Shown here one piece after another: positions 29,412-41,068 of a stretch of 57,260 nucleotides of DNA (positions are counted from its first letter, which is position 1; each line of letters starts with the position of its first letter). Both the position numbers and the translations under genes were made by a program. The stretch lies in NCBI GenBank assembly GCA_025201845.1, contig MU603929.1:257271-314530 (forward strand). Reading direction: 5' to 3'. The notes under the pieces were generated by a model. The model did no database searches. It was not told where the DNA came from and saw nothing but the letters and a program-made list of their open reading frames with translations. The stretch is from Martensiomyces pterosporus (lineage: Eukaryota > Kickxellomycota > Kickxellomycetes > Kickxellales > Kickxellaceae).

Positions 29412-29695
29412 AGCTTCCAAGAAGGCAGAAATTAGATCCGCCAGTTCCTTCTGGCGCCACAGACAGATATAGCTATACCTATCAAACTACATGTCTGCAA
29501 ACATCATCCTCAGCCTGCCCCTTGAATCCCGCGCATGCCGCACCACTAGCCTGGCTCACGTGCATCTGCCCCGTAAAACAAGCTGTCGCTGGGCCAAGTG
29601 GGGCTACGCAGCAGTAAATGCGCACGCTTCTATTTCGTATTTGCAGGGCCCTACCCTTCGTCACCCAAGCAGAGTCTCCTTCTCACAACCACCAA

Positions 29696-31828
29696 ATGGC
29701 AGCGGGTCATCCGCCTAAAGCTCCAGCGGCGGCAGTAAAGCGAGGCCATTCCGACACTCAGACATCCGCAGCCACAGCAAAGCCGGCAAAGAGCCCACGG
29801 CATGGGAGCGAGAAAACCAAAGTAACAGCGGCTGCGCAAAGCTTTGAATCGCATGCAGAGGCGAGTGTGGTGGTAGATATAGCAGTGTGCCCTATCTGCA
29901 GCAAGCAGCTGTTAGACATGGCCGCGGACAAGGTCGAGTTCCACGTAAACTGCTGTTTGGATGCTGCGGTCCTTGAGGCAAAGAAGCAAAAGAAAGTCAG
30001 GCCAGCCACAGCACACCAGAGCAAACATAAGCCGCCTCCAAAGTCCATGGACCCACCTCTGCTGGCCGATAGCCTGCCGAAGTGTAGCAGCAGCGAAATC
30101 CCAATAGACGACCTGCTTAACGAGATCGAGCAGGCGCCGCTTTGTCCTGAGTCAAAACCCAAAGGTGCGTACACACACGTCTATGAATACCACAAACCAG
30201 AGTCGCCCACTGAGGCCACAGAGACGACGGCCAGTCAAAGAAAAAGGACGCCCAGGGGACAGCCCAAACCACTGCCTTCATACAAGCGCATGCCAGGGAC
30301 AACCTTCACCGTCGACGCCTTCAAGTACGGCGCACTCGATTTCTGCACCGCCTATTTCCTCACGCACTTCCACTCAGACCACTATGGCGGGCTGACAAAG
30401 GGGTTTGCAGGCGAAATATACTGCTCGCGCATCACAGCCAACCTGGTCATCAGCAAGTTCCGCATCGACCCACGGCAGGTCCATGCACTGCCGATGAACA
30501 CACGGTGCATAGTTCAGGGCGTGTATGTGACGCTTATTGATGCACGCCACTGTCCAGGCGCCGCCATCATCCTGTTTGAAGTGCCAGAGGGCGGCAAGCT
30601 GATGCGTATCGTTCATACAGGCGACTTTCGTGCAGCAGACCGGCATGTGCAAGAGATTATGTGCGTATTCCGAACACACATCAACAAGCCAGTTACGCCA
30701 GGCATGCTGCTCAGCCCGCAAGGAGCCGTCTCAAAGGAGGCAGAGGTGCTGAATGCTGTGCACACGTCGCCCATGGTCGACTACATATACCTGGACACGA
30801 CGTATCTGGAGCCCACGTACTCGTTTCCCAAGCAGCACCAAGTGGTGGATGTGGTCGGCGAGTTTTGCTACCGCATCGACTCAGACTCGGAGTATCTACC
30901 AGCAGCGCTGAACCGTCTTCGGAATAACTCCAAGGCAGAAAAGCAGACCCCACATCTCGAGGCACAGCAGCAGCAGAAGTCGTCACTAATCACCAGATGG
31001 TTCCAGCCAGTCCAGAGGGTGCTTTCACTCAAGGCAGAAACCAAGCCCGCCACTCTGCAGCCCATTTCTCGTCCAGCGAACCGGCGACGAGTGCTATTTG
31101 TCGTGGGTACATACACCATCGGCAAAGAAAAGCTGTTTATAGAGATAGCGCGCCGCCTGCGGTCAAAGATCTATGTGCCACAGGACAAGCGAAGGCTTCT
31201 CGACTGTTTTCAAAGCACCAGCCTCTCCAACATGCTGACAGACGCCATGGACGAGGCACAGGTCCACGCCGTGCCAATGAGCATGGTCAACATGCGCGGA
31301 ATGGCAGAATACTTGCACACCGTTCAAGCAGCAGCGCCCAGTTTCACCCGTGTCGTGGCATTTAGTCCGACTGGATGGTCGCATGCTGGGCCGTACATTC
31401 CTGGCCGTCAGCACACGCCATCGCCGATTCGTCCGCATGGGGTGCCTGTGGCCGATATAGACAGGGTGGCTCAAGGCGAGCGGTACCACCACGACCTCTC
31501 AGCGCTGCTTGCTGAATCAGCGCACATGAGCGACGACAGCGGCGAGTCATTTGGCGTAGAAAAGCTGAAGCCGCGGGGATTGTCAGACAGGGTGGCTATA
31601 TTCCCGGTTCCGTACTCGGAGCACTCGTCGTTTGCAGAGCTAGCGCGGTTTGTGTGCTCTCTAAAGGCCGGCCAAGTGCTTCCTACCGTCTATTCCACCA
31701 GCGACAAGAACCGGCAGGCAAACGACTGGCTGTGCCACTGGCACGAGCTCAAGCTGGCGTTTGAGCAAAAAATCAGCGGGTCTTCGCTGCCAGTCGGCAC
31801 AGCTGACGAGCATGCCGTGTTCGGGTAG
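29696..31828 (+). CDS. PSO2: PSO2/SNM1-type DNA cross-link repair nuclease
   Basis: A 710-residue nuclear 5' exonuclease of the metallo-beta-lactamase/beta-CASP family that acts in DNA interstrand cross-link repair. Order of parts: a basic, disordered N-terminus; a UBZ4-type zinc finger CPIC...HVNCC (about residues 64-85); a linker; then the metallo-beta-lactamase domain with THFHSDHYGG (about 222-231, the HxHxDH zinc site), ARHCPGAAI and HTGDFRA; and the DRMBL C-terminal part with VPYSEHSSFAEL. I chose the ATG at 29696 (MAAGHPPK); another in-frame ATG lies 26 codons upstream, and an acceptor-like TTTGCAG at about 29646 leaves a short 5' exon possible. The gene is longer than minimal Pso2 because of a Gln/Lys-rich insertion near residues 410-460. 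Single exon as called. Confidence 0.92.
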   Translation: MAAGHPPKAPAAAVKRGHSDTQTSAATAKPAKSPRHGSEKTKVTAAAQSFESHAEASVVVDIAVCPICSKQLLDMAADKVEFHVNCCLDAAVLEAKKQKKVRPATAHQSKHKPPPKSMDPPLLADSLPKCSSSEIPIDDLLNEIEQAPLCPESKPKGAYTHVYEYHKPESPTEATETTASQRKRTPRGQPKPLPSYKRMPGTTFTVDAFKYGALDFCTAYFLTHFHSDHYGGLTKGFAGEIYCSRITANLVISKFRIDPRQVHALPMNTRCIVQGVYVTLIDARHCPGAAIILFEVPEGGKLMRIVHTGDFRAADRHVQEIMCVFRTHINKPVTPGMLLSPQGAVSKEAEVLNAVHTSPMVDYIYLDTTYLEPTYSFPKQHQVVDVVGEFCYRIDSDSEYLPAALNRLRNNSKAEKQTPHLEAQQQQKSSLITRWFQPVQRVLSLKAETKPATLQPISRPANRRRVLFVVGTYTIGKEKLFIEIARRLRSKIYVPQDKRRLLDCFQSTSLSNMLTDAMDEAQVHAVPMSMVNMRGMAEYLHTVQAAAPSFTRVVAFSPTGWSHAGPYIPGRQHTPSPIRPHGVPVADIDRVAQGERYHHDLSALLAESAHMSDDSGESFGVEKLKPRGLSDRVAIFPVPYSEHSSFAELARFVCSLKAGQVLPTVYSTSDKNRQANDWLCHWHELKLAFEQKISGSSLPVGTADEHAVFG

Positions 31829-31927
31829 GTAGTGGTAGCAACAATAATAGATTTTCTTTGTTTGTTTGTGCACTAATAGTAGCAGTGAGAAAAGAAACGA
31901 ACAAGTGTGTATGGTACTGGCAGACAT

Positions 31928-34732
31928 TTACTCTTCTTCCTCGCGGACGACAAACAGACCGCCGCCATGGATACTCGGGCTGTTGGGCGTAGAAAGCTCA
32001 CGGCTAGCCGAGGCAAACATCTGGTCGATCAGAGCAGACGCATCAGCGACGGACCCGACCCTTGATGCCATGCTGGAGCGGCTCAGTGTGGCATAGGGGT
32101 TTGCCGATCCACGGGGCCTGGTCACCTGCGTGGAGGTGGTTGGCGAGTGGTTTGGGTTGTACGGTGGAATCGGCGTGAGCTCCTGCGTGGCAGAGCTTGG
32201 TGGCACCAGAGCATCGGCAAGCGATGGGCGGCGGCCCATGACAGCTGACGGGTCCGTGGAGTACGAGCGGCTCTTGGCAGTGCCGTAAGCACTCGCGAGC
32301 GATGGGTCGTAGTTCAGCTGCAGGCGATGCGCGCCCCACTCGGCAATGCCGCCAGTGCCCGTGTAGTTGTGGGCCTGAGCCTTAGACTGCTGCTGCTGGC
32401 TGCCCTGGGCATTCCCGCTCATAGAGTAGGCCTCAAGAAACATGGCACCCGCACCGGTGTTTGCGCCACTGCCGTCAATCAGCGGCTCCTCGTCCTCGGA
32501 AGAAAGCATGTCATCATCAAACACCATGCCATGCATGTTCTGCTGCTGCGGCTGCCTTTGAGGATCGGCGAGCCCCTCGGCCTCGCTGTCATCCGTGTAC
32601 TCCCTGCTCTGCGCGCCAGACCCGCCACCACCGCCATCACTAAACTCGTCGACCTCCCACGGGCACACGGCAGACTTTTGCTTGGCCTCCTTGCGCTGCT
32701 TTCTCCGCCTGGTCTTCAGCCTCTCCTCCTCTTTCTTTTCCATATCTGGCTGCGTCTGCAGCTCGTTGACAGCGCCCTTGAGCTCCTTGAGCAAATTGAC
32801 CATCTCACCACGCTGCTCGGTCTGCAAGAACCAGGACTGCGAGTCCTCCGGGTTTGCTGTGCGGGGAGAGCCAGGTGCGGCGTTCTTGCTCTGGGTGATC
32901 TCGACCACCCAGTTGCGCCCAGGGAACGAGTCGTTGACGCAGACGATTGTCGTCGGCGTCAGCCGCACACGCGTAAGAGCGGTGGCCGGCGGCGAGCTGC
33001 TCTTGAAGAGATACAGCACATTGCCGGCAAAGATTGCGAATCGCCGATGCCACTGCTTGCGCCGCCACAGCGTGTTTTTGGAGCCCTCGGCAGTGGAGTA
33101 CACCGTGAGCCACACTGCCTGGCGGCTAGCAGGCGTGATTTCGCGCACGGTGACAGGAGCTTCGCTGACGGCGGCTCTGCTGCTTTTCTTTGTGGAGGCC
33201 GAGTGGCCTGCTGGAGCCCCGCTGGAGCCTTGCTGGTGCTTTTGGTTGCCGCTCGACTTGCTGTGTATAGACTCGCTGCGGTTAGAGCCGGGACCGCTCG
33301 ATGCCGCAATATTGGGCGACTGGTACATAAGAGCCCTGTCAGCGAACGAGATGTCATTGAGCGAAAAGCCAAACAGGTTGGGGAACCGAGACGAGCTGGG
33401 GACCTCCGTGACCAGAATGCGGCGGCGTGTTTCCGACGAAGCACCCGAGGCCATCGACGCATGGGATGATGAGCGTGGACGAGCAAGTGCGCTATCGTCG
33501 AGGGAATCATCCGCCAGCGGGCCCTCGTCAACAGGAGGCAGCCGCTGGCCCGAGAGAGCCGAACTTGCACCCAGATTGTCCATCGAGCTATGCCGCAGGT
33601 GGGACGACGAGGGCGGCGCAGAAGAGGCAGCATTTGCGGCCGTGCTTGTTTGCTTGGCGCTGCTATCCTCGGGTGCCGGTCCTGGTTGTGTTGTCTGGAG
33701 CCTTGAAATGCATGCAGTCAGCCGCTCAAGGTGGCCGTTAAATTCTGCATACGGCGTTGCGTTGGGGGCAGTGTTGCTAGCGATCTCGCTTGAAATGATC
33801 GAGGTGCGCGATTTCACGCTGCGCTTGTCGTCGGCACCACCCGTGTCCTGACCAGCAGATGCAAGAGAGCCGCGATGCCTCCGACGCGACGCCTGTCCAG
33901 ATGCTACAGGGGCCCCAGGGCCAGTGGCGCCCGCGCTTGCCGCTGCTGCTGCCGGCCCTGCGCCACCTTTCTGCAAAGGTTGTGTCCGTGTGCGGGTTGG
34001 AGTGTGCCGACGTGCCAGGATCCCAGCCAGTGCATCCTCCAGCTGCGACAGAGCCTCGATGGGCTGTGCCAGCGCCAGCGGCACGGTGAGCTGAGTAGGC
34101 GGTCTCTGAGGGCGAGCGTTGGATAGTCTGACCAGCTCATCGATTGCAGCCTCCCTCGTACTTGGGCCGTCAGCAAGGTCCTTGGGTGCGCTAAGCAAAC
34201 AATACGAGTCGTCGAACGATGCCTTTATCGGCCACTGGGATGCCGGGAAGGACATTCTTGCGGTTCTGGCGTCATCTCCAGCAGTGCTCTCCTGCGGGAG
34301 ACCTTTTTCTTCGAGCAGTTGCTGGAGCTGCTTCTGGTGCTGCAGCGAGTCCCAGTTGGGCATCGGCGACGATGTTGCTGTGACGGAGGTTGAGCTTGAC
34401 TGCAAAGAGCCTTTGTATGAAATGTTGATGCCGGTGGGCGGGCACAAAAATGTGTTTCGTGGCGTGGGCATCGAGCTAAGCGAGTCCTGGCTGTCAGCCT
34501 GCTTGCGCTGCATGCTCTGTGTGTCGGTAACGCTCTGAACGCTGTTTCTGCTGCTGGTGCTGGCTGGGCGCGAAATGGTGTTGCTAGAGCCCTTTAGCTC
34601 GTCGACCAGCTTTGTAGCGATAGCGCTGATCGTTGCTGAGGAATCTGTCTCCTTCAATGCGGCAGTATTGGTGGCGCTGTCGGTGTATGGCGACCCAGAC
34701 ACAGCCAGCTGAGTGGAGAGGCTACTATCCAT
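31928..34732 (-). CDS. PH-domain protein with long Ser-rich disordered regions
   Basis: A 934-residue protein from the ATG at 34732 (MDSSLSTQLAV). Residues 1-520 are Ser/Ala/Thr/Pro-rich and mostly disordered. A pleckstrin-homology domain lies at about 530-650: AVWLTVYSTAEGSKNTLWRR...RRFAIFAGNVLYLFKS...RVRLTPTTIVCVND...NWVVEIT...SWFLQTEQRGEMVNLLKEL, with the usual C-terminal helix carrying Trp. Then come a basic coiled stretch (EEERLKTRRRKQRKEAKQK), acidic patches (DDSEAEG, SSEDEEP) and a polar tail ending EEEE. It resembles fungal PH proteins of the yeast YHR131C kind, with a phosphoinositide- or membrane-linked signalling role. Exact function unknown. Single exon. A frame extends 28 codons upstream from a non-ATG codon and was not used. 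Confidence 0.82.
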   Translation of the reverse strand: MDSSLSTQLAVSGSPYTDSATNTAALKETDSSATISAIATKLVDELKGSSNTISRPASTSSRNSVQSVTDTQSMQRKQADSQDSLSSMPTPRNTFLCPPTGINISYKGSLQSSSTSVTATSSPMPNWDSLQHQKQLQQLLEEKGLPQESTAGDDARTARMSFPASQWPIKASFDDSYCLLSAPKDLADGPSTREAAIDELVRLSNARPQRPPTQLTVPLALAQPIEALSQLEDALAGILARRHTPTRTRTQPLQKGGAGPAAAAASAGATGPGAPVASGQASRRRHRGSLASAGQDTGGADDKRSVKSRTSIISSEIASNTAPNATPYAEFNGHLERLTACISRLQTTQPGPAPEDSSAKQTSTAANAASSAPPSSSHLRHSSMDNLGASSALSGQRLPPVDEGPLADDSLDDSALARPRSSSHASMASGASSETRRRILVTEVPSSSRFPNLFGFSLNDISFADRALMYQSPNIAASSGPGSNRSESIHSKSSGNQKHQQGSSGAPAGHSASTKKSSRAAVSEAPVTVREITPASRQAVWLTVYSTAEGSKNTLWRRKQWHRRFAIFAGNVLYLFKSSSPPATALTRVRLTPTTIVCVNDSFPGRNWVVEITQSKNAAPGSPRTANPEDSQSWFLQTEQRGEMVNLLKELKGAVNELQTQPDMEKKEEERLKTRRRKQRKEAKQKSAVCPWEVDEFSDGGGGGSGAQSREYTDDSEAEGLADPQRQPQQQNMHGMVFDDDMLSSEDEEPLIDGSGANTGAGAMFLEAYSMSGNAQGSQQQQSKAQAHNYTGTGGIAEWGAHRLQLNYDPSLASAYGTAKSRSYSTDPSAVMGRRPSLADALVPPSSATQELTPIPPYNPNHSPTTSTQVTRPRGSANPYATLSRSSMASRVGSVADASALIDQMFASASRELSTPNSPSIHGGGLFVVREEEE

Positions 34733-37700
34733 CGAGATATAAGCAAAGCGAAGCGACCTTGTCTCCGCAAAAAGAAAGGGGTGGTTGTTGAGAAGCAGGC
34801 CAAAACAAACCAACAAACAAACAAACAGGAAGATAGGGTGCGATATAGCAGACAGTACACCGCGAATAGTGGATGTATGGGCGGAGGTGGTGCGTCGTTT
34901 CTAACGATGTGGTGGGTGCTAGGTGGTGGGGATAGGTAGAGATAGAGATGCACAGGGTAAAGAAGATATCCAAAATAAATAATCACGCCAAAGGTGCAGG
35001 CAGTTAGAAAGTGTTTCCCTGAGGTAGAGGGGATAGCAAATGGTATATACAGGACAATAAGGGGGTAAAACAATGACGGGGCGGTGGACAAGAAGGCGCT
35101 GGCGGCAAGCAAACTGCAGACAGCAGCAACAGCAGGCCTATGGCGAGTATTTAAGGAAGAGACATAAGGGCGCTTAAAACTGGCACCCGCGAAGCCAAGT
35201 GGAAGAGGGAGAGGTGTGCATCAACTTGAATGTGCGGAGAGGGGAGGGACGGCTTGCTGGCCACAGAAGAGCAGCCAGCGTGCTCTCAAGAGCAGAGCAG
35301 CGAAAGGGGGCAAACAAAGCGGCAGAGCAGTCCATGGCGAGTTGGGGGCGAGGCAAGCTGGACTGTGGGATAGGGGAAACGGCGAGCAGATAATAGGAGG
35401 AAAAATGCAGGCTGCAAATTGACAGGATCTACAGGAGTGGAAAGATGCGCAGGCAGCGCAATAAACCGCAGAGCGCACTCCCAGTGCTCCTGCTGCCTCA
35501 GCTGCTGCTTACTAAGGAGCCGCGCGTGTTTTCGCCTGGCGCTGTCCACAGACAGTCCGTGTTTTTGGGGGGAGGAGTGGGGGACGGACAACCCTATTCG
35601 CACTCTGAAAAAAACTTTTCACTCTCGCCTGGCTGCTTCTCAGTGTCAGCCGCAATAGCGGCAAGCGGCTGTATGGTAATCGAAAGCCGCCTGTGGGTGC
35701 CCAATAATCCATGTAAATATGCGCGATGGTATGCGTGCCGGCTCAGTTCCCAGCGCATCGCATATCCATTGATGATGCGTCGTCTGTTTTTCGCCTGCAT
35801 GCTCATATGGACTCTCAGGAGTAGGGTGCGCTCGTCTGCGAGAGGGTTTAGGGGCAAGAGGCAGATTGAGCAGGGGACAGATGAGGCAGCGTGCTTGCTT
35901 AGCGATCGGGTTGACGGGCACCAGCGCAAGCCAGACGGTTAGAGCAAAAGGGAGATGGGACGGCAGGGAGACCGCAAGCCCTCTAAATAAAATAAGGGCA
36001 GCGACTGTTGCAGTGGGCTATTGTGTGACGGGACCAGTAGCACTGGCAGTAAATGTTTGGCGCCAGCCACGCCGAGCATTGTCTGTTTGCAGTAGCCCGC
36101 CTGCTAAGCGCAGCGGATGCGCTCATTGGCAGGGACTGCACAAACACGGGCTGCAATTGTATTCGATCCTTCGCGGAGCCAGTGCTCTTCCACACCGGGG
36201 TGCACGCGCACCCACGCCGCGTATATGCGATAGCAGAAAAGGAGCAATGCAGCAAGCCGGCTATGGAGCTTACCTCGGTAACACAGGGGCGGCGGTATCG
36301 CTACGGGTTCTGAGTTGTAGGAGAGCGTGCTGTGCGTGCCTCGACCGCAGAATAGGAGTGTGCAGTGGCTGACGTCGGTATGAGGCAAGGGACGCCTGTA
36401 CGGTTACGACCACGACTACAGGACACACCGATAAAGCAGAAGGAAGGTTAAGCTATTGGTTGCTGACAGCCTCTTAGTGCGGAGGAGGTTTGTGATGTGC
36501 TGAGGAAACAAAAATGAGAGAGGATATTGGCAAAAGTGCGCGGCCACTGAAGGAGTGAGAAATGAAGAGCAAGAAGCAGTGGGTACGGAAGTGGGGTAGG
36601 CAAATACAAGAGACGCAGCGTGTCTAGAAGAAACCGAGCAAGCGTTTCGGGCTCGGCGTGTGTGTCAAGCCGGGAAAAATCTAGGCGACCACAAGGGTGA
36701 TGGACACGTATGTCCTTTGCTTTGTGTCCCGCTGCTCGCTCCTCAGCAACCAAGCCCTTGCCGGCTGCCGCAAAGTATCCCCTCAGTAAATTAGGAGTAT
36801 ACTCGCGATCAACGCTGCTGGCAATGAACCGCCGGCGATCTTATTTTTGGTGAGCCCAAATACTCTAAAAATAATTGCCTGTTCTTTGGCGCTGCTGCTT
36901 TTATTTGTTGTCGCAGCTGCAGTAGCAGGTGTCGCGAGGCTGGCAGTGTTGGTGGGCGCACAAGATTATTAAGGTATGTGGATCCGAGTTTGAAAATGAA
37001 GTGGTGGACTCAGCTGGCCGGGCTGCGCAACCTCGGTGGTGGGCTCCAGAAGAAAGCCGTAGAAGGGTCCAGTTTGGGGAGGGGATTAGGGCGAGGTAGA
37101 GCAAAAGAGAGCGCCTGTTTGCGCAATGCCAGCAAAATTAATGCACGATCGGTGTAGAGCAGTTGCAGGGGTGCAGCAACGCTATAGTGGCAGTAGCGGT
37201 GGAAATATGGAGCAGCAAATACCGAGTGCGAAATCAGAGAGCGTGAACCTAGCAGCAGGGACGAGCAGGGAAGGAAGGAGAAAAGGGTGGGGTGGAGGTG
37301 GGTATCAGCTGGCAAGGCCGCCCTACGAGAACAAGCCGGTCTAGAATGGATGCGCTGAGCACACAATGCTGGACCTCTGGATACCTGTTCTAACAAAACA
37401 ACTGTCAAACCCAAGCTCACGGGAGGCTAGTATGATGTTGGCCAGGTGAGCAAGCCCGGCTTGTTGCTGGCCATGCATCCCTTCAAATATGTGGGTCGTA
37501 TTGGATTCAGCAAACACCCAGGCAGCCCGGCACCAAAAGCAAGAGTGAATTTGTGTGGCCGCATTGGCCAGAGAGACAACAATTAGCGACAGCGACAAGC
37601 AGCCGAAGCGCCAATGGCACACAAAAACAAAACAACAGCGCCTCCTCCCTCACACGCCAACCCCCTCTCGCTATAGCTCCAATTCACAGCAGACAAACAC

Positions 37701-40700
37701 GCAAGCAGACAAACAACAGGACACAATTCAGATGAGCAGAGCATGCAAGATGTTATTACATCTGCAATATATTTTGCCACCCGGTCCGCATTGTTGGGCT
37801 GTGTCGGCTTGGCGCAAAGCGTGGATGTGACACGCTCTTGGTGGTTTTGCTGTGTGGTCTCTGGTTGCCACCACAGCAGCGCAGTGCCAGTAGAAACAGC
37901 CATAGTGGATCACATTGGGACTTTGGCAAGAGAGGAGAGCAGGCAGGCGTAGTAAGAGGAGGATGGCGGCAAGTGGTGGTGTCACTTATTTTTGTTTTGT
38001 TGCGGTTGGTGCTGCTGCCTCTGCTGTAGGAGGGGGAATGGATAATGTTCTGGGTGGCAGGGGGCTACCTGTGCACTGCGCCTCCCCAAGTAGTACGGAT
38101 CATAGACTGCGCATTATCTTCGTGCACATAAGAGGGCTTCAATAAGGGGACTGCCGCCATATACATCTCCAGTCTCGCCACACCGTCGTGGCAGCTCTTG
38201 CTGATCGCAGAGAGCCTCTTTCAGCTTTGAGGTGTGCCAAAGTGGGTGGTGCTGTGGCTATGTAGAGGAGATGGATACGCTGTTTATAGCAGTAGCAATA
38301 GCAAGCGCATTACAAATAACGAAAAAAAGGAACATGGCGCAGAGAGCAAATTGGATGAAAGGAAAAACATGGGTGTGTCTAGAGTGGCTATGTAGGTCTG
38401 TGCCATATAATGAGCGACTGCGCAGCCGTTCGCCACTCAGAGCTGCCATATCTAATCAGTCACTCTCGCCAGCTAGCACACAGCAGTTACACAGCATAAA
38501 GCTTGAGAAACAGGCGGTGACGTCCACTCATCCCACTTACGTTCTAGAAAAAGGTGCGGGTGGCGCCCGGCGATGGTATTGCGAGGCTCTTGGTTCCGCT
38601 GAAGTCAGATGCTCTCTGTAGACGCAACACAGGTGATACCCACTCTAAGCAAACACGGTGCGGCTAGAAAGGTATGCCAAAAGAAGCAACAATAGCAGAG
38701 GTGAATATGGTGTAATGTGCGGCGTGTAGATTGGAGCTGGGGAAAATGTCGCCGAATAGACGAGAGGAGGAAAAAGAGAGGCGATATCAGAACAAGCACG
38801 GCCTTGTATGTATTGATATAAATAATGCAGCAGCTGAAAAGGCAAAGGAAGAGGGTGCCTTGCGTACTAAATACACATTCAGATGCGCCGTTAGCGGCAA
38901 TCGCTTGAATAATAAGGATGTGGAGCTCTGAAAAGAGAAATAAGCAGCAGCAGCAACATCATAGAGGTGTGCTAAAGAAGCTGGTGTATAAAGAGGTGGA
39001 GCTGCTCCTTTATAAACGCAAAGGGGAAAGCGACCAACTATGAACTCCTTCGCGGCTGCGCAGGTCCTTTCCAGCTGTTCACCTTGCGAGGGCGGAGGGA
39101 CCGTTTGGTTGTTGCTCGGGTCAATTAAGCACACATGCCACAGCCAGCATGCCATTGGCGTCTTTGCTGTCCAATCCATCCAATGCAGCAGCGACAATGA
39201 ACTGCCGTTGATTGCTTTACTAATAAAGAGCTGGTACTGTGTTTTCTGTTTTACCTTGTTGCCTCTACAACAGACACGCGTCGTCTTGCTTGCACAAGGG
39301 GTATGCCTTGCTGATTACCTTTGCCAAGAGCGCTGTGCTGGGCTCTACTTTGCCTTGCTTTGTGGGCGGCTGAGTAATAGGATAAGATGTGCTCTCCAAC
39401 GCTGTCTAACTAACAAAGCAGCAACAGAAGAAGCAGGGTGGGCATGTCTATGGGAGAAAGCAGGAAAGCGAGGGAAAAGAGGAAAAGATTTGCTCAAGGC
39501 TTTCTTCCCACACCACAGGTCATACACTCATCCTTTTACCAGGTATTGAAACAGAATAAGCAGCATGCCCTTGTAGCTGACGCAATTGCTGCAATAAGCG
39601 ATCGCTGGCACGAAAGGGAAGCCTGCGTGCCAAACACCCCCACCACAAATCTCTCGCTACCACGAACCCTCGGCTTAGTGGATGTGAGAGCAGCTTGTTC
39701 TTCCTCTTTGGCAAGGTCATTTGCATTCTCGGCCATCACACATGTTCCAAGTCACGTTGCATGTGCTTTTCTTATTCAAGCGCCAGCAAGTGCACCCCTG
39801 GCCTCGTCCCATGCTTTTAGAGCTAGCCTTTCAGAGGCCAGCGTCTGTTCATATGCAGCGCGCCTTTGTTTTCTTTTTGGTCTTGGCAGATACATGTGTC
39901 CAGGCATATGCTACATGTGCGCTATGATATTTCTCGCTTATGTCCCCACCCCCATGGGCCGATTTCAAACTCCATGTATATCGTTTCATCATGCCAACAT
40001 GTAGACGCTGGCGATGGCGGGGGTGGTGGTGATGTCACCATCAAATATCCCCGTCTCTCTCGGTTCATAGTAGATGCCAATCAACTGAGCGACCTTGCAG
40101 CTCTATGCCAACCGCCGTGACTCCCCCTTGCTTCCAAAAGGTATGCCCCTGCAAAACACCATCACTATACCCACCGCCAAAGGGCGAAGCTGGCTACAAG
40201 AGAGCGACAGCAGTCGTATTGCATGCAGATCGCTCTGCCAAATTTGACCAAAAAAACAGGTAGAGCGGGCTGTTTGTTTTAGCTGCCGACACCAGGGTTT
40301 CCGTGGAGACGGAGCTCAAAAAGTTGAGGCCTCGATGACAATCTTGGCACCACGCCCACCCTATTCCCCTCTCTTATGCTGTCTGGCAAACACTTGCCTT
40401 TGCCCGTGGCAGATTACAGCACACAGCAGCTGCCTCCTTTTGCATTTATATTGTTTATCTCTCGCTCCCCCTCGTCAAAGCAAGTTGGTAGCAGAAGACC
40501 CAAACTGCACATATCTGAAATGGAGCAATGCTTCGTTGCACAGGTGCATATACATGCATATATAGAGGAAGAAGAGCAGCACTGCGCTGGTCCGTGTTTA
40601 CTGTCTCGCGAAGAGGCGGAAGTAAAACGGGAATCAGGAGCAAGGCACATTTGTGGATGCTGCCGCAATTCCATGTGTGCAGATGTGCAAGTAAAAGCAC

Positions 40701-41068
40701 AATAAACAAAAAACAATGGCTGCATGCGCGCAATGTGAATACGCATGCATGCATCATCCAATATCTGCCAAGGATGTTGCGATCCGGGATGTTCAGCAAC
40801 AAGAACAATAACAGCAAAACAGGGCAGACAATCCAGGGGAGAAGCGTGAGCAAGGGCAAATAAATAAATAGCAAAAACACAGCACATAAATTGGCCGGTG
40901 TTGACTCTGGAAACGTTTGCAAGTAAAGGGAGGGAAAGACAATGGCCCTGCAACAACAGATCTTTGCTCGCGCACACGATGCACACCTCACCACTGCTCC
41001 ATCAACACACAACGGGCATAGCTGCACAGCCTGCGCTGCCAATGTCGCCATCTCGGCACGCAATTGAC
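34733..41068. other. 6.3 kb region without a convincing gene
   Basis: No open frame here looks like a protein; the longest are under 205 codons, of low complexity, and have no recognisable domain. The plus strand is purine-rich over long parts (about 35150-37350 and 38600-39000), so the minus strand is pyrimidine-rich. An ACAA/AACA microsatellite lies at about 34805-34828. The region lies upstream of the minus-strand PH-domain gene and downstream of the minus-strand Dicer gene, so it may hold a long promoter and 5' leader of the former or a non-coding RNA. I see no terminal repeats or transposase remnants. Confidence 0.45.

Noticed and set aside
32327..33851. Two plus-strand open frames of 380 and 418 codons
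   Set aside because: Antisense to the PH-domain gene, low complexity, overlapping each other in different frames.
35445..36372. Plus-strand frames of 165 and 168 codons
   Set aside because: Overlapping, of unremarkable composition, with no start context or domain; judged chance frames in the empty region.
40455..41063. 202-codon minus-strand frame rich in Leu and Cys
   Set aside because: Hydrophobic only because of pyrimidine-rich DNA; no regular TM spacing or family match, and neighbouring frames look the same.
34733..41068. Transposon or CRISPR-type array in the 6.3 kb gap
   Set aside because: No terminal repeats, target duplications, transposase fragments or regular repeat spacing could be seen.
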